The notes under the pieces: generated by a model
What the model saw: the letters and a program-made list of their open reading frames with translations, nothing else
What the model was told of the DNA's origin: nothing
Databases searched by the model: none
Assembly (NCBI GenBank): GCA_016716185.1
Contig: JADJWV010000002.1
Location: 2,772,501 to 2,836,500 of the forward strand
Origin: Saprospiraceae bacterium
GTDB taxonomy: Bacteria > Bacteroidota > Bacteroidia > Chitinophagales > Saprospiraceae
Direction: 5' to 3'
Length of the DNA: 64,000 nt
Position numbers and translations under genes: made by a program
Part shown: positions 28,641 through 38,016 of the stretch, in pieces
Position numbering within the stretch: position 1 is the first letter of the stretch
Layout of the letters: every line of letters starts with the position of its first letter

Positions 28641-28773
28641 GGGCACTTCTAAAAATCCCTGATACTTCGTTGTGCAAATTTTTTAAACTCCTCTCCCGCG
28701 AAGCGGGAGAGAGCAGTAAACTCTGAGCTTAAAAAATTCACACGCCTCATCTGAGAGGTTTTTTAGAAGTCCC
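28641..28773. repeat. 133-bp nested inverted repeat, MITE-like or terminator
   Basis: The outer arms 28641-28658 (GGGCACTTCTAAAAATCC) and 28757-28773 are complementary apart from one bulge and one mismatch. The inner arms 28668-28686 and 28729-28744 pair as CGTkGTG...ATTTTTTAA. The centre is a perfect 9-bp hairpin with GAA loop (28691-28711; CTCTCCCGC/GCGGGAGAG). It has no coding capacity and starts immediately after the TAA of the upstream gene. It could act as a strong bidirectional terminator or be a non-autonomous transposable element. No clear target-site duplication was found. Confidence 0.7.
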
Positions 28774-28986
28774 TTTAAAAACAAGATGATTCTGCGTTCC
28801 AATTTTTTAATCCTGGCTTAAATTATCTGTCTTTAAGTCCTTGGGTTGTCAGGTCGGTAATCTTTCAAGCCGATGTTCAAAAAAGCCAGGATGCTTTCCT
28901 CTTTGAATTGGAGCCAAGCACCAATTTTTGAACTTATTCCGATTTCATTGCATTTTAATGCACTTTCTTTGAAGAAGAAGAAGAAA
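28774..28986. other. Intergenic stretch without recognised gene
   Basis: No supported ORF. The purine-rich run GAAGAAGAAGAAGAAA at its end directly precedes the small ORF at 28987. Confidence 0.4.
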
Positions 28987-29118
28987 ATGAAAAGCAATCT
29001 TTTTTCACATGATTATGTTTGGGATCATAATTATCCGGACATCGATAAGTCTTCAATGGTATCTAAATTTGTATGGGCAATTCTTAAAAAATCACTAACT
29101 ACAAGAAATTTAATTTAA
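28987..29118 (+). CDS. Small hypothetical ORF (43 residues)
   Basis: The preferred start is the ATG after a purine-rich tract; an upstream in-frame ATG at 28873 gives a less protein-like extension. The peptide contains 'HDYVWDHNYPDIDKSSM...FVWAILKKS'. Conservation of the D-V-DH-PDI pattern in the degenerate copy at 24415 suggests that it is or was a real coding sequence. No family is assigned with confidence, and it may be a fragment of a longer gene. Confidence 0.4.
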   Translation: MKSNLFSHDYVWDHNYPDIDKSSMVSKFVWAILKKSLTTRNLI

Positions 29119-29148
29119 TTCAAAATGAGTTTTTGGTTTGCATTCATC

Positions 29149-29156
29149 TACCTTTG
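29149..29156 (+). promoter_or_regulatory. Candidate -7 element (TACCTTTG)
   Basis: Matches TAnnTTTG and lies 15 nt before the preferred ATG at 29172, implying a leader of about 10 nt. No -33 TTG at 17-23 nt spacing. Confidence 0.35.
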
Positions 29157-29171
29157 AATAATTACTTTTTT

Positions 29172-30950
29172 ATGAAATTTTATCTGCTTCTTTTATCTTC
29201 TATATTGGCAACTTCTGAAACTTTAGCCACTTCCTTTTATTTCTCGAATTCCACAGGTAATGACTCCTGGAGTGGCCGGCTCGCTCAGCCCAATGCCAAT
29301 CAGACAGACGGACCTAAAAGGACTCTAAATGCCTTTAATTCACTGGTCAATTCAGTTGCTCAACCAGGTGATAGTTTATTCTTCAAACGGGGGGACAACT
29401 GGGCAGGAACAGCAGGTATTGTTGTGAACACAGCTCAGGGAACAGAACAAGAAAACATTTTTATTGGAGCATATGGCTCTGGGATTGCTCCCGTAATCCA
29501 AAAATCCGGAACAGGGGAAATATTATTATGCAGAGGCTCGAATTCGGCTGCAGCTTCCTATCTTCATTTTCAAAACCTACGACTCATCAGTAATTCACCC
29601 GTAGGAAGCCGTCCTGTTGGGGTTTATGTTAATGAAGGATTTTACAGTTTGAAACCTCACCATATTCTGTTTGATAGTTTATATATATCCGGTTGTCAAA
29701 ACGGAATGATTCTGTATCAGCACCACATCGTTGTACAAAACTGCATTCTCGAAAAAAATGGAAATCAAGCCCAGGGACAGGGCATTTTTTCTTCTGCCAA
29801 TGATGTTGTATTCAAAAACAATGTATTGGACAGCAATGGCTGTGGAAGTGTTTTCGTCCATAGTTTTTACATCAGTCAGTGTGAAAATATCGTATTGGAA
29901 GGTAATGAAATCCGGAATGCAGATGATGGACTCAAATTAAGAGCTTCCAACAACCTCGTGATTCGCAACAATTATATACACGATACTTATATTCATTCTA
30001 TACATGCAGGAGGAGATGAAGGCCGAGGAACCCAAAATGTAATTATTGAGGGTAATATTCTTCAAAATGTACCCAACGGATTACGGATCAGTTCTGAATC
30101 CGGAACACAAACTTCCTTCAGCGAAAATATTATTGTTAGGAATAATATCTTTCCTGCAATGGTTCATCTATCGAATAATGGACCATTGAGAGATGTCTAC
30201 ATCTACAACAATTTATTTTATTCCTCCACGAATCAAAATGCATTACTAATCAGCCAGGCTCCAGACCCTGTTAACCTGAACATAAAGAACAATATTTTTT
30301 ACAAAACATCTGCATCCACCAGTCATTCCCTCGTGCAATTTGTCTCAGCAACAGGACTTTCCGGAATCTCATTGGACCACAATCTCTACTACTATCCGGT
30401 TGGTAGTCAAAACATCATAACGGTAGCAAATACACCATTTAGTAATATCAGTGCTTTCAACACAAGTTACCCCAATCAGGAACGCAATGGACAGCAAGGC
30501 AACCCGAATTTTGTAAACGCACCATCTGATTTTCGACTAAGTTCATCAAGTTTACTGTCTATTGATAAAGGAGTTCAACTCCCCGGATTAGTTGACCAGG
30601 ACCTTGAGGGCATGCCCAGGCCAGTCGACGGCGACTCAGATGGTATTTCAAAATGGGATATCGGACCCTATGAGTATTGCTGCCTCGTCCAAAATAAAAA
30701 CGCATCATCCGCTGCATTTGAAATCGATATCTTTCCTAATCCTGCATCGGATGTTTTATCCATAAGATCAAACATATTTAAGCTTTACAAGATCCGTATA
30801 ATCGATATTTATGGAAATATTTTGTTCGATTCCTTCAGCGATTTCTATCATACCACAATTGATATATCAAACTTTTCCAAAGGAATTTACATGATAAATT
30901 TCTCCATGGAAGACAATTCAACCGGTTCAACTGTTTTTATGAAAATTTAA
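29172..30950 (+). CDS. Secreted right-handed beta-helix protein with T9SS domain
   Basis: I place the start at the ATG of MKFYLLLLSSILATSETLATS, a good signal peptide, rather than at a TTG 39 bp upstream. The mature part begins 'FYFSNSTGNDSWSGRLAQPN...GPKRTL', the typical entry of parallel beta-helix proteins. Multiple PbH1-type coils follow ('IVVQNCILEKNGNQ', 'VVFKNNVLDSNGC', 'IVLEGNEIRNADDGLKLRASNNLVIRNNYIHDT') over residues about 60-430. A T9SS type A sorting domain closes the protein ('IDIFPNPASDVLSI...ISNFSKGIYMI'). Beta-helix proteins of this kind often bind or cleave polysaccharides. No catalytic residues can be assigned here, so lyase activity is only a possibility. Confidence 0.88.
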   Translation: MKFYLLLLSSILATSETLATSFYFSNSTGNDSWSGRLAQPNANQTDGPKRTLNAFNSLVNSVAQPGDSLFFKRGDNWAGTAGIVVNTAQGTEQENIFIGAYGSGIAPVIQKSGTGEILLCRGSNSAAASYLHFQNLRLISNSPVGSRPVGVYVNEGFYSLKPHHILFDSLYISGCQNGMILYQHHIVVQNCILEKNGNQAQGQGIFSSANDVVFKNNVLDSNGCGSVFVHSFYISQCENIVLEGNEIRNADDGLKLRASNNLVIRNNYIHDTYIHSIHAGGDEGRGTQNVIIEGNILQNVPNGLRISSESGTQTSFSENIIVRNNIFPAMVHLSNNGPLRDVYIYNNLFYSSTNQNALLISQAPDPVNLNIKNNIFYKTSASTSHSLVQFVSATGLSGISLDHNLYYYPVGSQNIITVANTPFSNISAFNTSYPNQERNGQQGNPNFVNAPSDFRLSSSSLLSIDKGVQLPGLVDQDLEGMPRPVDGDSDGISKWDIGPYEYCCLVQNKNASSAAFEIDIFPNPASDVLSIRSNIFKLYKIRIIDIYGNILFDSFSDFYHTTIDISNFSKGIYMINFSMEDNSTGSTVFMKI

Positions 30951-31148
30951 ATAAATCGAAGCCTTCATCCCAAAACTGAATGTCATAAATCTCGTTTAGG
31001 CTCGGTCGTAAATCTTTTCAGAAACCACATTAAGGATTAATATTTTTTTTCTTTTCAACAAAAATTGGATAGTTTTACCAAATAAATGTCTGGTTACCGG
31101 TGAATCGATATTTTTATTGAAAATTAAAATTGTAAAGCGTTCTACACC

Positions 31149-33028
31149 ATGTATAAAATCAGGTTTTTTGTCGGTTTTCTATGGCTTTCCTCTGTTACCC
31201 TGTGTGCTCAGGAAAAAGACAGTAAAAAATCATATCCGGAGTACATCCTGAGTCAATTCTCATCTTTACCTTCCCCTGAATTGCGGATAAAAGCTCTCAC
31301 AAAAACAATCACTCCGGCTCAGGCCGATATGAAATTTGATCCCTTTTTACGACATCCGGTCAGTGAAAACCGGGCCGAGCATTATTCAGAAATCGGCACA
31401 TTAAAAGCATCAAAAGATTATCTTAAGCAAGAACCCTATAAATCTTTAAGAAATTCAAAATATGCTGAAATGCCTGTCGACAATGATGATTTTCAAGTCG
31501 GCTATGAATTTTACGGAGATATTGATGGTTCTTGTCCAAATGATAATACCATTGCCATTTCCAAAGCCGGAAGGGTCATCAGCATGATGAATGATTATGT
31601 CGGCATATATTCCTCACAGGGCAGTAAAATCAATACTTATACTCTGGGCACTTTTTTCAAAGGATTACTCGACAATTCTCTGTGTGATCCAAAAGTAGAA
31701 TACGATCGGAAGCCGACAGGTTTTTTATGTATATACAGGAATGCAACAGTGACCCTCAGTACATAGCCTTTGGATTTAGCCAAACCAACAATCCCAATGG
31801 CAATTGGCATATCTATGTATTTGATTCTGATGCTCTGGGTGATGGTTCCTGGACCGACTACCCCAAAGTTGCAATCAATGAATCAGAAGTCTATGTTTCA
31901 GTCAATTTATTTGGCAGAGGTGCTTCCGGTACTTACAAACAGTCTGTCATGTACCAGTTGAATAAAACCCAGGGTTATTCCGGTCAGACCATGAATTACA
32001 AAATCTGGACTGGATTTCAACCAGGTACCATTTTACCCATAAGATCCGGAGCCAACGGACTTTATGGACCAGGAATATATGCCGTCCAAGGCAGGGCTGG
32101 TGGCACAGATCACTTTTATTTCTACGATATTACGGGTGCATTAAACGATCCGAACAGTCGTTTGCTTACCACTAAAGTTACAACGGATCCTTACGAACCT
32201 TCCGGAAATGCATACCAGCTTGGCACAACGGTAAGGTTAGATATCGGAGATTGCAGATTTCAGGATGGGTACTATCAAAACGGGATGATCCATTTTGTTT
32301 TTGCTGCCGACGATCAGGGATATAGTGGAATCAGATATCATCGCCTTGATCCAACCAAACTCAATGGAAACAATTACGATCTGGTTTCCTCTTCTGACTT
32401 GAGAGATTATGTATATCCTGCCATCTCCCCCTTCGGAAAAGTAAATGACCAAACATCGATCGTTCACTTCAGCTCTTCCGGAGAAAATCACTACCCGGAT
32501 ATGCGCGCTAAGCTTTATTTTAATGATTTCACTTCAGATCCTTCCAGACGAATAAAAGTCGGAACCGGATCTCAATACTCCTGTTATAGTTCGAGTAAGA
32601 ATTCTGCCAGATGGGGCGATTACAATGGAATTGCCAGGCACTACGGAAAAACCAACCCAACGGTGTGGGTAGCTGGAAGTGTTGGAAACGATATCAATGG
32701 AAAGTGGCGGACCTACATAGCAGAAATTTTTTCGGTAACTACGCAAACAAACGAGAGCGAAAAGAATTACAAATTAGAGGTATTTCCAAATCCAACTTCA
32801 GACCGGTATTCCGTAATCTTAAATTCCGATATCAAAGAATTCGTAAAATTTAAATTACACGACATCCGTGGAAAATTGATCGCCGAACTTTATGAAGGCT
32901 TGCTGATTCCGGGAGAAAACAAATTTTCGTTCAGCACATCACAATTAAACAATGGGGTTTATTTTTTAATCATCGAATCGAACCAACATGAACAAAAGAA
33001 ATCCATTCAAATTTCTATATATCGTTAG
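31149..33028 (+). pseudogene. Secreted T9SS protein interrupted by a single-base frameshift
   Basis: The first frame (31149-31766) encodes a signal peptide (to TLCAQE) and 'GDIDGSCPNDNTIAISKAGRVISMMNDYVGIY...LCDPKVEYDRK'. It then drifts out at about 31711. The second frame takes over as 'FFMYIQECNSDPQYIAFGFSQTNNPNGNWHIYVFD' and runs to a T9SS sorting domain ('LEVFPNPTSDRYSV') ending at 33028. Inserting one G (AAGCCGAC to AAGGCCGAC) restores DRKADRFFMYIQEC and about 626 residues. The protein belongs to a widespread Bacteroidota secreted family with propeller-like sequence and no known activity. The lesion is either real or an assembly error, and three further indels occur in the next 6 kb. Confidence 0.82.
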
Positions 33029-33248
33029 CAGCATATTATTAATGTTTCAGTGCACTGCGAACAAAAATACGGCAAAACCCATGCACCCTTCAAAAGATCC
33101 CGTTATAAAAACCACTTCACCGGATAGGACCGGAACCGACACAAGCCGCAAAGTATCAGAAAACAAAGAATTCGAACAAGATAAAATCGATTCTCTTAAA
33201 AATTCAAAAGAAAAACCCCGTTCAAAAAGAAATGGAAAAAACGATTGA
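32988..33248 (+). CDS. Small predicted lipoprotein
   Basis: 86 residues beginning MNKRNPFKFLYIVSSILLMFQC. The charged n-region, hydrophobic core and Cys22 fit a lipoprotein signal, although the -1 Gln is atypical. The rest is a highly polar, Lys/Glu/Ser-rich tail (DTSRKVSENKEFEQDKIDSL) likely to be disordered. It overlaps the end of the preceding T9SS gene by 41 bp in another frame. No homologous family is recognised. Confidence 0.5.
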   Translation: MNKRNPFKFLYIVSSILLMFQCTANKNTAKPMHPSKDPVIKTTSPDRTGTDTSRKVSENKEFEQDKIDSLKNSKEKPRSKRNGKND

Positions 33249-33327
33249 TGTCAAAATAAACTTTGCTTGTTAGTTACTTTGAAATGCGTATGGAATAAAA
33301 TATAGCACTGAAACCATTCTATCCGGA

Positions 33328-34086
33328 ATGAAAAATTGCCTCAATTGCGGAACCCAAGTATTGGGAAATTATTGTCCTGAATGCGGACAATCGGCTGCTA
33401 CAGGTAAATTAAAATGGAAAAATATTCTTGACGACCTCATCCATACGTTTACACATGCCGATAAAAGCTTACTGGGGACTACCAGGCACATGATTTTAAG
33501 GCCTGGTGTTGTCCTACAGGAATATATTGACGGAAAAAGAAAAAAGTACCAATCTCCAATCAGCTATTTTATTATTTGGGTCACGCTGTCCATTCTTTGT
33601 CACCGCATGATCATTCATAAAATCGGATTTCATCCGGTCTATCTGGAAGGTCTCACTTTCTCCAGCCAGGAAAGCACAAAGATCTTCATCAATCACGGGC
33701 AGTGGCTCAATATCCTGAGTTTTCCCCTCATGGGACTTTTGCTGTATTTGATCCTGAGTAAAGGCCTTTACAGTTATATCGAATCGCTGGCGATTACCAG
33801 CTATACTATGTCGACGACTTACATGTTTTTTGCGGTATTTTACCTTGTCTGGGGCGGACTCTTATCATTCAATGTTTTGCATTGGAAATTTTATTTGTTT
33901 CAAATCATCTTCACCAACTTCTTTATCTTTTGGGTTTTGATTAAGCTTTTTTACAAAAAACAAATTCCCCATTTTTATAGCAGGATCGCAATTTTTCTCT
34001 TCGTAAACTGCATCCTGATCCTGCAGTTTCTTGAATTATTATGCGAGCTTTGGATTAAAATTGAACATACTTTTAATAATTCATAA
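33328..34086 (+). CDS. DUF3667-type integral membrane protein with N-terminal zinc ribbon
   Basis: 252 residues. It starts 'CLNCGTQVLGNYCPECGQ', a four-cysteine zinc ribbon. A conserved 'DDLIHTFTHADKSLLGTTRHMILRPGVVLQEYIDGKRKKYQSPISYFIIW' block follows, then four to five hydrophobic helices (about 90-250). This is the DUF3667 layout, common in Bacteroidota; its function is unknown. The conserved block likely sits at the cytoplasmic membrane face. Confidence 0.85.
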   Translation: MKNCLNCGTQVLGNYCPECGQSAATGKLKWKNILDDLIHTFTHADKSLLGTTRHMILRPGVVLQEYIDGKRKKYQSPISYFIIWVTLSILCHRMIIHKIGFHPVYLEGLTFSSQESTKIFINHGQWLNILSFPLMGLLLYLILSKGLYSYIESLAITSYTMSTTYMFFAVFYLVWGGLLSFNVLHWKFYLFQIIFTNFFIFWVLIKLFYKKQIPHFYSRIAIFLFVNCILILQFLELLCELWIKIEHTFNNS

Positions 34087-34406
34087 ATGCTGATATGTAC
34101 ATCGTATATTTGCTTGATTTGTAAGTTTCAATAGTTGCATTTGATGCACTTTCCATTTGACGAAAAGTCCAAATAGATGTCCTATAAAAGCTCTGCGTTA
34201 CATCCATGAATTACAAGGTTTCATCCTTAGATTGGAGGACTTTAAATAAAAAAATGCTCAGTCACAGAATTATGGGATAAATTTCTGACTAAACACGGTG
34301 TAAATTTGTCATTAAAATGAACCGATTTCTGTTTCGAATAGATTCACTTAAACATGAAGGAATTTCTCACTTCGTATCCGGATTAAAATATCTCTAAAAC
34401 ACTTTT
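34087..34406. other. Intergenic region, nothing recognised
   Basis: 320 bp without a supported ORF, hairpin terminator or promoter consensus. Confidence 0.5.
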
Positions 34407-35416
34407 ATGAAAACTTCATTTTCTTTAGTATGTATGCTTTTTATTTCGATCCTTACCCTGAATGCCCAGGAAATTTGGAACGTCAAAGCCATTTTGCCCA
34501 ATGGAGATCTTATCGATGTAAAGGCTTTTGACGAGGCCGGTAACAAATACGATGTCAAAGCTCTCGTGGAGACCGAAAACACACAGTTTCTGGATGTCAA
34601 AGCCATTAAAAACGGCAAATATCTTCCCATTAAAATTCTGAAAGGTGGAAAACCGCCCTACCCCGTTAAAGCCATTGACCAGGATGGTAAAATTCTGGAT
34701 ATCAAAGCCGTTTCAACAAACAATCTAAAATATGATATCAAGGGCGTTGAAAAAAAGGAAACATCATAAGTATTAAAATGCTGCAAGGCGACAAAACACA
34801 GTATGGTGTTAAAGCCGTTTCACCTTCGGGTTTGCTACACGATATCAAAGGTGTCAAGTTCGCTGAATCTGATGAAGAGGGTATTGTCCATTCACAAAGT
34901 TTTTTTGCGCATATCAAAGCCATGCCCCAAATTCTCAGTTCGACAGATGAAAAACCCTGGATTCTTCGGGCCATTGATCCAACTGGCAAATGCTTTCAGG
35001 TAACTGCGATTACATCTTCGGGCGAAAAGTTTCAAGTAAAAGCATTCTCCACTGGTGGTGATTTTCATTTATTGGATGTAAAAGCCTATCAGGGAAAAGC
35101 TCATTTGCCCGTAAAAATTTTGGAATCCAGCGATAAATATGCTCCCGTAAAAGCAATTTCCTCTACCGGAGAAATCATTGATATCAAGGCCATAGATGAT
35201 GAAGGAAATGTACTGGATATTAAAGGTTTGAAAAAAGATGGAAATATTTATCACATCAAAGCGATTACCAAGGATGGCAAATACCTCGGAATAAAAGCCG
35301 TTTCGGCTGCAGGCAATTTTTATGATGTCAAAGGGATTGTAGCGCAGGATGGCTCAAAAATAAACGGAGTACCCTACAAAGCCCATATAAAAGCACTTCC
35401 ACAGCAATCCAGATAA
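34407..35416 (+). CDS. Secreted VKAI-repeat protein, two frames joined by a -1 slip at A AAA AAG (or frameshifted)
   Basis: Frame 1 (34407-34769) encodes a signal peptide (to LNAQEIW) and repeats of about 20 residues ending in 'DVKAI/DIKAV'. It stops 5 codons after an A7 tract with 'VEKKETS'. Frame -1 continues without loss of repeat pattern as 'GNIISIKMLQGDKTQYGVKAVSPSG...' to 35416; a possible independent ATG lies at 34778. The junction 34751-34757 is A AAA AAG in the correct codon phase, the heptamer used by dnaX for programmed -1 frameshifting. A -1 slip gives VEKKGNIISIKM and a protein of about 333 residues, consistent with repeat spacing. The short product alone would be a 120-residue protein. 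The repeats resemble a family of secreted Bacteroidota proteins of unknown function. A single-A deletion or sequencing error explains the data equally well. Confidence 0.75.
34751..34757 (+). promoter_or_regulatory. Candidate -1 ribosomal frameshift heptamer A AAA AAG
   Basis: The seven bases lie as GAA AAA AAG in frame 1, so both Lys tRNAs can re-pair after slipping back one base. An AGGG sequence ends 6 nt upstream. A weak downstream hairpin (AACAC/GTGTT, about 34795-34810) is the only stem found. Confidence 0.4.
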
Positions 35417-35444
35417 ATCAGCCTTTAAACTTTGCTTTAAAATA

Positions 35445-37634
35445 TTATAATTGAACACTTATGGTCGCTGACAACGTCCTTCCATCTGATGGCCAGATAC
35501 CGGGACCGGGATAAAACTGTGGCCTCTTTGTAAAATAGCTCTTATCAAATAAATTACTGGCGTTAGCAGTCAATTTTAATGATTTGCTGAGCTCTATTGA
35601 GATACTAAGATCGAACAAATGATATTCAGGTACCCATCCCACAGATCCTGTAGAATTTGCATTCACTGTATTTAAAGGATCAGCAAAAGTTGAAGAAGTA
35701 TAACTATGAAGAATAGATAAAGCGCAAGTTCTCCATTTAAAATTTACCTGGCTTCTGATAATCCAATCAGGTACACTTTCAACTTTATTTCCATTGATGG
35801 ATACGTTCTCATTTCCGGATCTGACTGAAGCATTTGTATAGATACCGTGCATATAGGACACCGCAGAACTGGCCGTCAGATTGAATAAATCTGTCACATC
35901 CTCACTCCATTCTAAGTAGGATTCTACACCACTGGTTTTTGAATCACCAATATTGGTCCTGTAAATAATAAGATTACCGCGATCATCGGTCTGTGCCAAT
36001 GTTCCCAATCGATTGTTGTATTTTAAATAAAATAATTCAAGTCATACCGGAATGGACCCCAATGACCTTTCAACCCAACTTCAAAATTGTATCCATCGGC
36101 ATCTTTCAAATCTTTATTTACTTCTTCATAAATGGATCCCGGGATAATATCTTTGAGAATCACAGGACGGTATGCTTGTGACCAACCCGCATAAAATTTA
36201 AGTCTTTTGCTCATCTCGTATTCGGAACTGACAGCGATCAACGGAAATTGATGCCGAATGGTATTTGGCAAGATACTGTCTGCATAATACCTGATCAATC
36301 CAGTAAAATCAGATGCTCCATTTTCATAACGCAAACCCGCTTTCATAGAAAAAGAAGGTGTAAAACGCAATAAGTTTTCTGCGAATAGGGCAATATTCTT
36401 TGTTTTGTAATGTAAACTCCGGACCCAGGAATCAGGCTCAATGGTCAGATCAAAATCCGAAGCTGTTGTTCCTTTTCCCTGTTGCCGCCTGAATAAATCA
36501 TTGTTCATGTATTGTGCTCCGAATACGAATGCATTGTACATTTTTTTCAATTTATACTCGTGAATCAATCTGCTCTCAACCGTGTAACTGTTGAATTGAT
36601 CAATATCAACCTGGCGGTTGGCATATTGCAGACTTTCATGCGATAGGGTATCCGGAATATTTACAGGTCTGTCGAACATTACACTATTTCTATATCCTAA
36701 AACTGAAGATGCAATCAAAGACAACTTGGTCTGAGATCCCAATTTATAATTGACAGATACAGAAGGTACATGTATATTGGGATTGTAATAATTCCTGGAT
36801 CGAGTGGATTGCTGTGGATTTGCAGCAAACATACTATCGTTCAATGGACCGGCCAGATGAATAATATAATTGGAATGCGTCCATTCAAATTTCAAATCGA
36901 GACGGGGTTGCGGCGAATATGATATACTGATCCCCTCCGCATTGTATTCGGAATCACTGTTTTCCCGGTAACCTCCATTCCATTTTTTATTTACCCATAC
37001 GTTGTATTTCCATTTCGATAAGGTACCAGAAAAGCGATGAAAACTGCTGATCAAATCGTAGCTACCCAAAGTATGAATGCCTTCATATGCAAATGCCCGG
37101 GTGGAATCCGGTTGCTTACTTACATAATTCAGCATACCTCCAAATTGAGCACCATACTGAACTGCTGCTGTGCCTCGCAGTAATTCGATTCTCTCCACAG
37201 CCTCAATAGGTATGTTGTAATGGCTGGCTGGATAACCATACATGTCTGAATTCGTAATTACAAAATCTTTGCGAATGTTAAATTCCCAACCACGATGAGG
37301 ATCGAGTCCACGTGTCGATATATTCATCTGATTACCCGTGCCATCCATATCATAAACAAAAACACCGGGAACTTTAGAAAATATTTGCCTTGCATATTTC
37401 TCAGACAAAGCCAGGTTTTTCTGACTTAAACAGATTACTTCATTTTTCGTACCTGGAACATAAATAAGTTGAATGAATAGGCTGCAAATAATTGAGTTCT
37501 TTTTCTTTATTTAATCCTTGAATTGTAATTTCAAGTAACGAATAATGTTCTAAGGTATCAGATTTATTCTGAGATTGTGCATTTAAGGAAAAAGACAACG
37601 ATCCGATTAAAGAAAGCAGTAATAATTTATTCAT
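35445..37634 (-). pseudogene. TonB-dependent outer-membrane receptor (FecA-like), broken by two single-base indels
   Basis: Three consecutive frames give one receptor: signal peptide MNKLLLLSLIGSLSFSLNAQ (37634; further in-frame ATGs up to 37661), then a plug with 'ARQIFSKVPGVFVYDMDGTGNQMNISTRGLDPHRGWEFNIRKD', 'IPIEAVERIELLRGTAAVQYGAQFGGMLNYV' and a 22-strand-type barrel ending 'NLFDKSYFTKRPQFYPGPGIWPSDGRTLSATISVQL'. The plug and barrel resemble ferric-citrate/siderophore receptors. Frame breaks are near 37467 (one extra T on the coding strand) and 36029-36032 (one T missing in TATTTTATT). Removing or adding one base at each restores HSTIYVPGTKNEVI and DLNYFYLKYNNRLGTLAQ. Total length is about 730 residues. 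It is either a recent pseudogene or affected by assembly errors. Confidence 0.85.
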
Positions 37635-37661
37635 AAAAAAAGATTCAAAGTGGAACATCAT

Positions 37662-37942
37662 AAAGTCTCAATTAAAAAATAAAATTTACCAGTATTACAG
37701 AAAAATAATCCAAAAGTTGCTTTCACAACTTGCAACCTGGCTGCTGATTATTTTTACCCGATAGGGAGTGTGTCTTTAAATACAAAATTATATATTTGTA
37801 ATATTCAGTAATTGTAAATGCCAAATAAATTGACAAAAGTGCTTAAATAATATTTAAACAGAATAAATCTTAGTAAATTCTAAGAAATCCATATTCAGAA
37901 TTTGCGCTCAAAAACATTTTATAAGGCAGTTTGCTAAGATTC
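37662..37942. other. Intergenic region between receptor and haloperoxidase genes
   Basis: AT-rich. On the minus strand TAATTTTG at 37783-37790 could be a -7 element for the receptor, leaving a leader of about 140-150 nt. No ORF seen. Confidence 0.4.
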
Positions 37943-37980
37943 AAAAAAAAAGTGGACTACACGGGGCCGCGCAATCCACT
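37943..37980 (-). terminator. Rho-independent terminator of the haloperoxidase gene
   Basis: Read on the minus strand, AGTGGATT...(GC-rich loop)...AGTCCACT is followed directly by nine Ts. It lies 36 nt after the stop at 38017. Confidence 0.75.
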
Positions 37981-38016
37981 AATTGAACGATTTGCAATTA
38001 ATTACCTATTATAATA

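Noticed and set aside
28873..29118. Longer 81-residue version of the small ORF
   Set aside because: The N-terminal extension lacks similarity in the degenerate copy, and the later ATG has the better upstream context.
34778..35416. Independent start of the second VKAI-repeat ORF
   Set aside because: It would lack a signal peptide and begin in the middle of a repeat; a frame join with the upstream ORF explains the data better.
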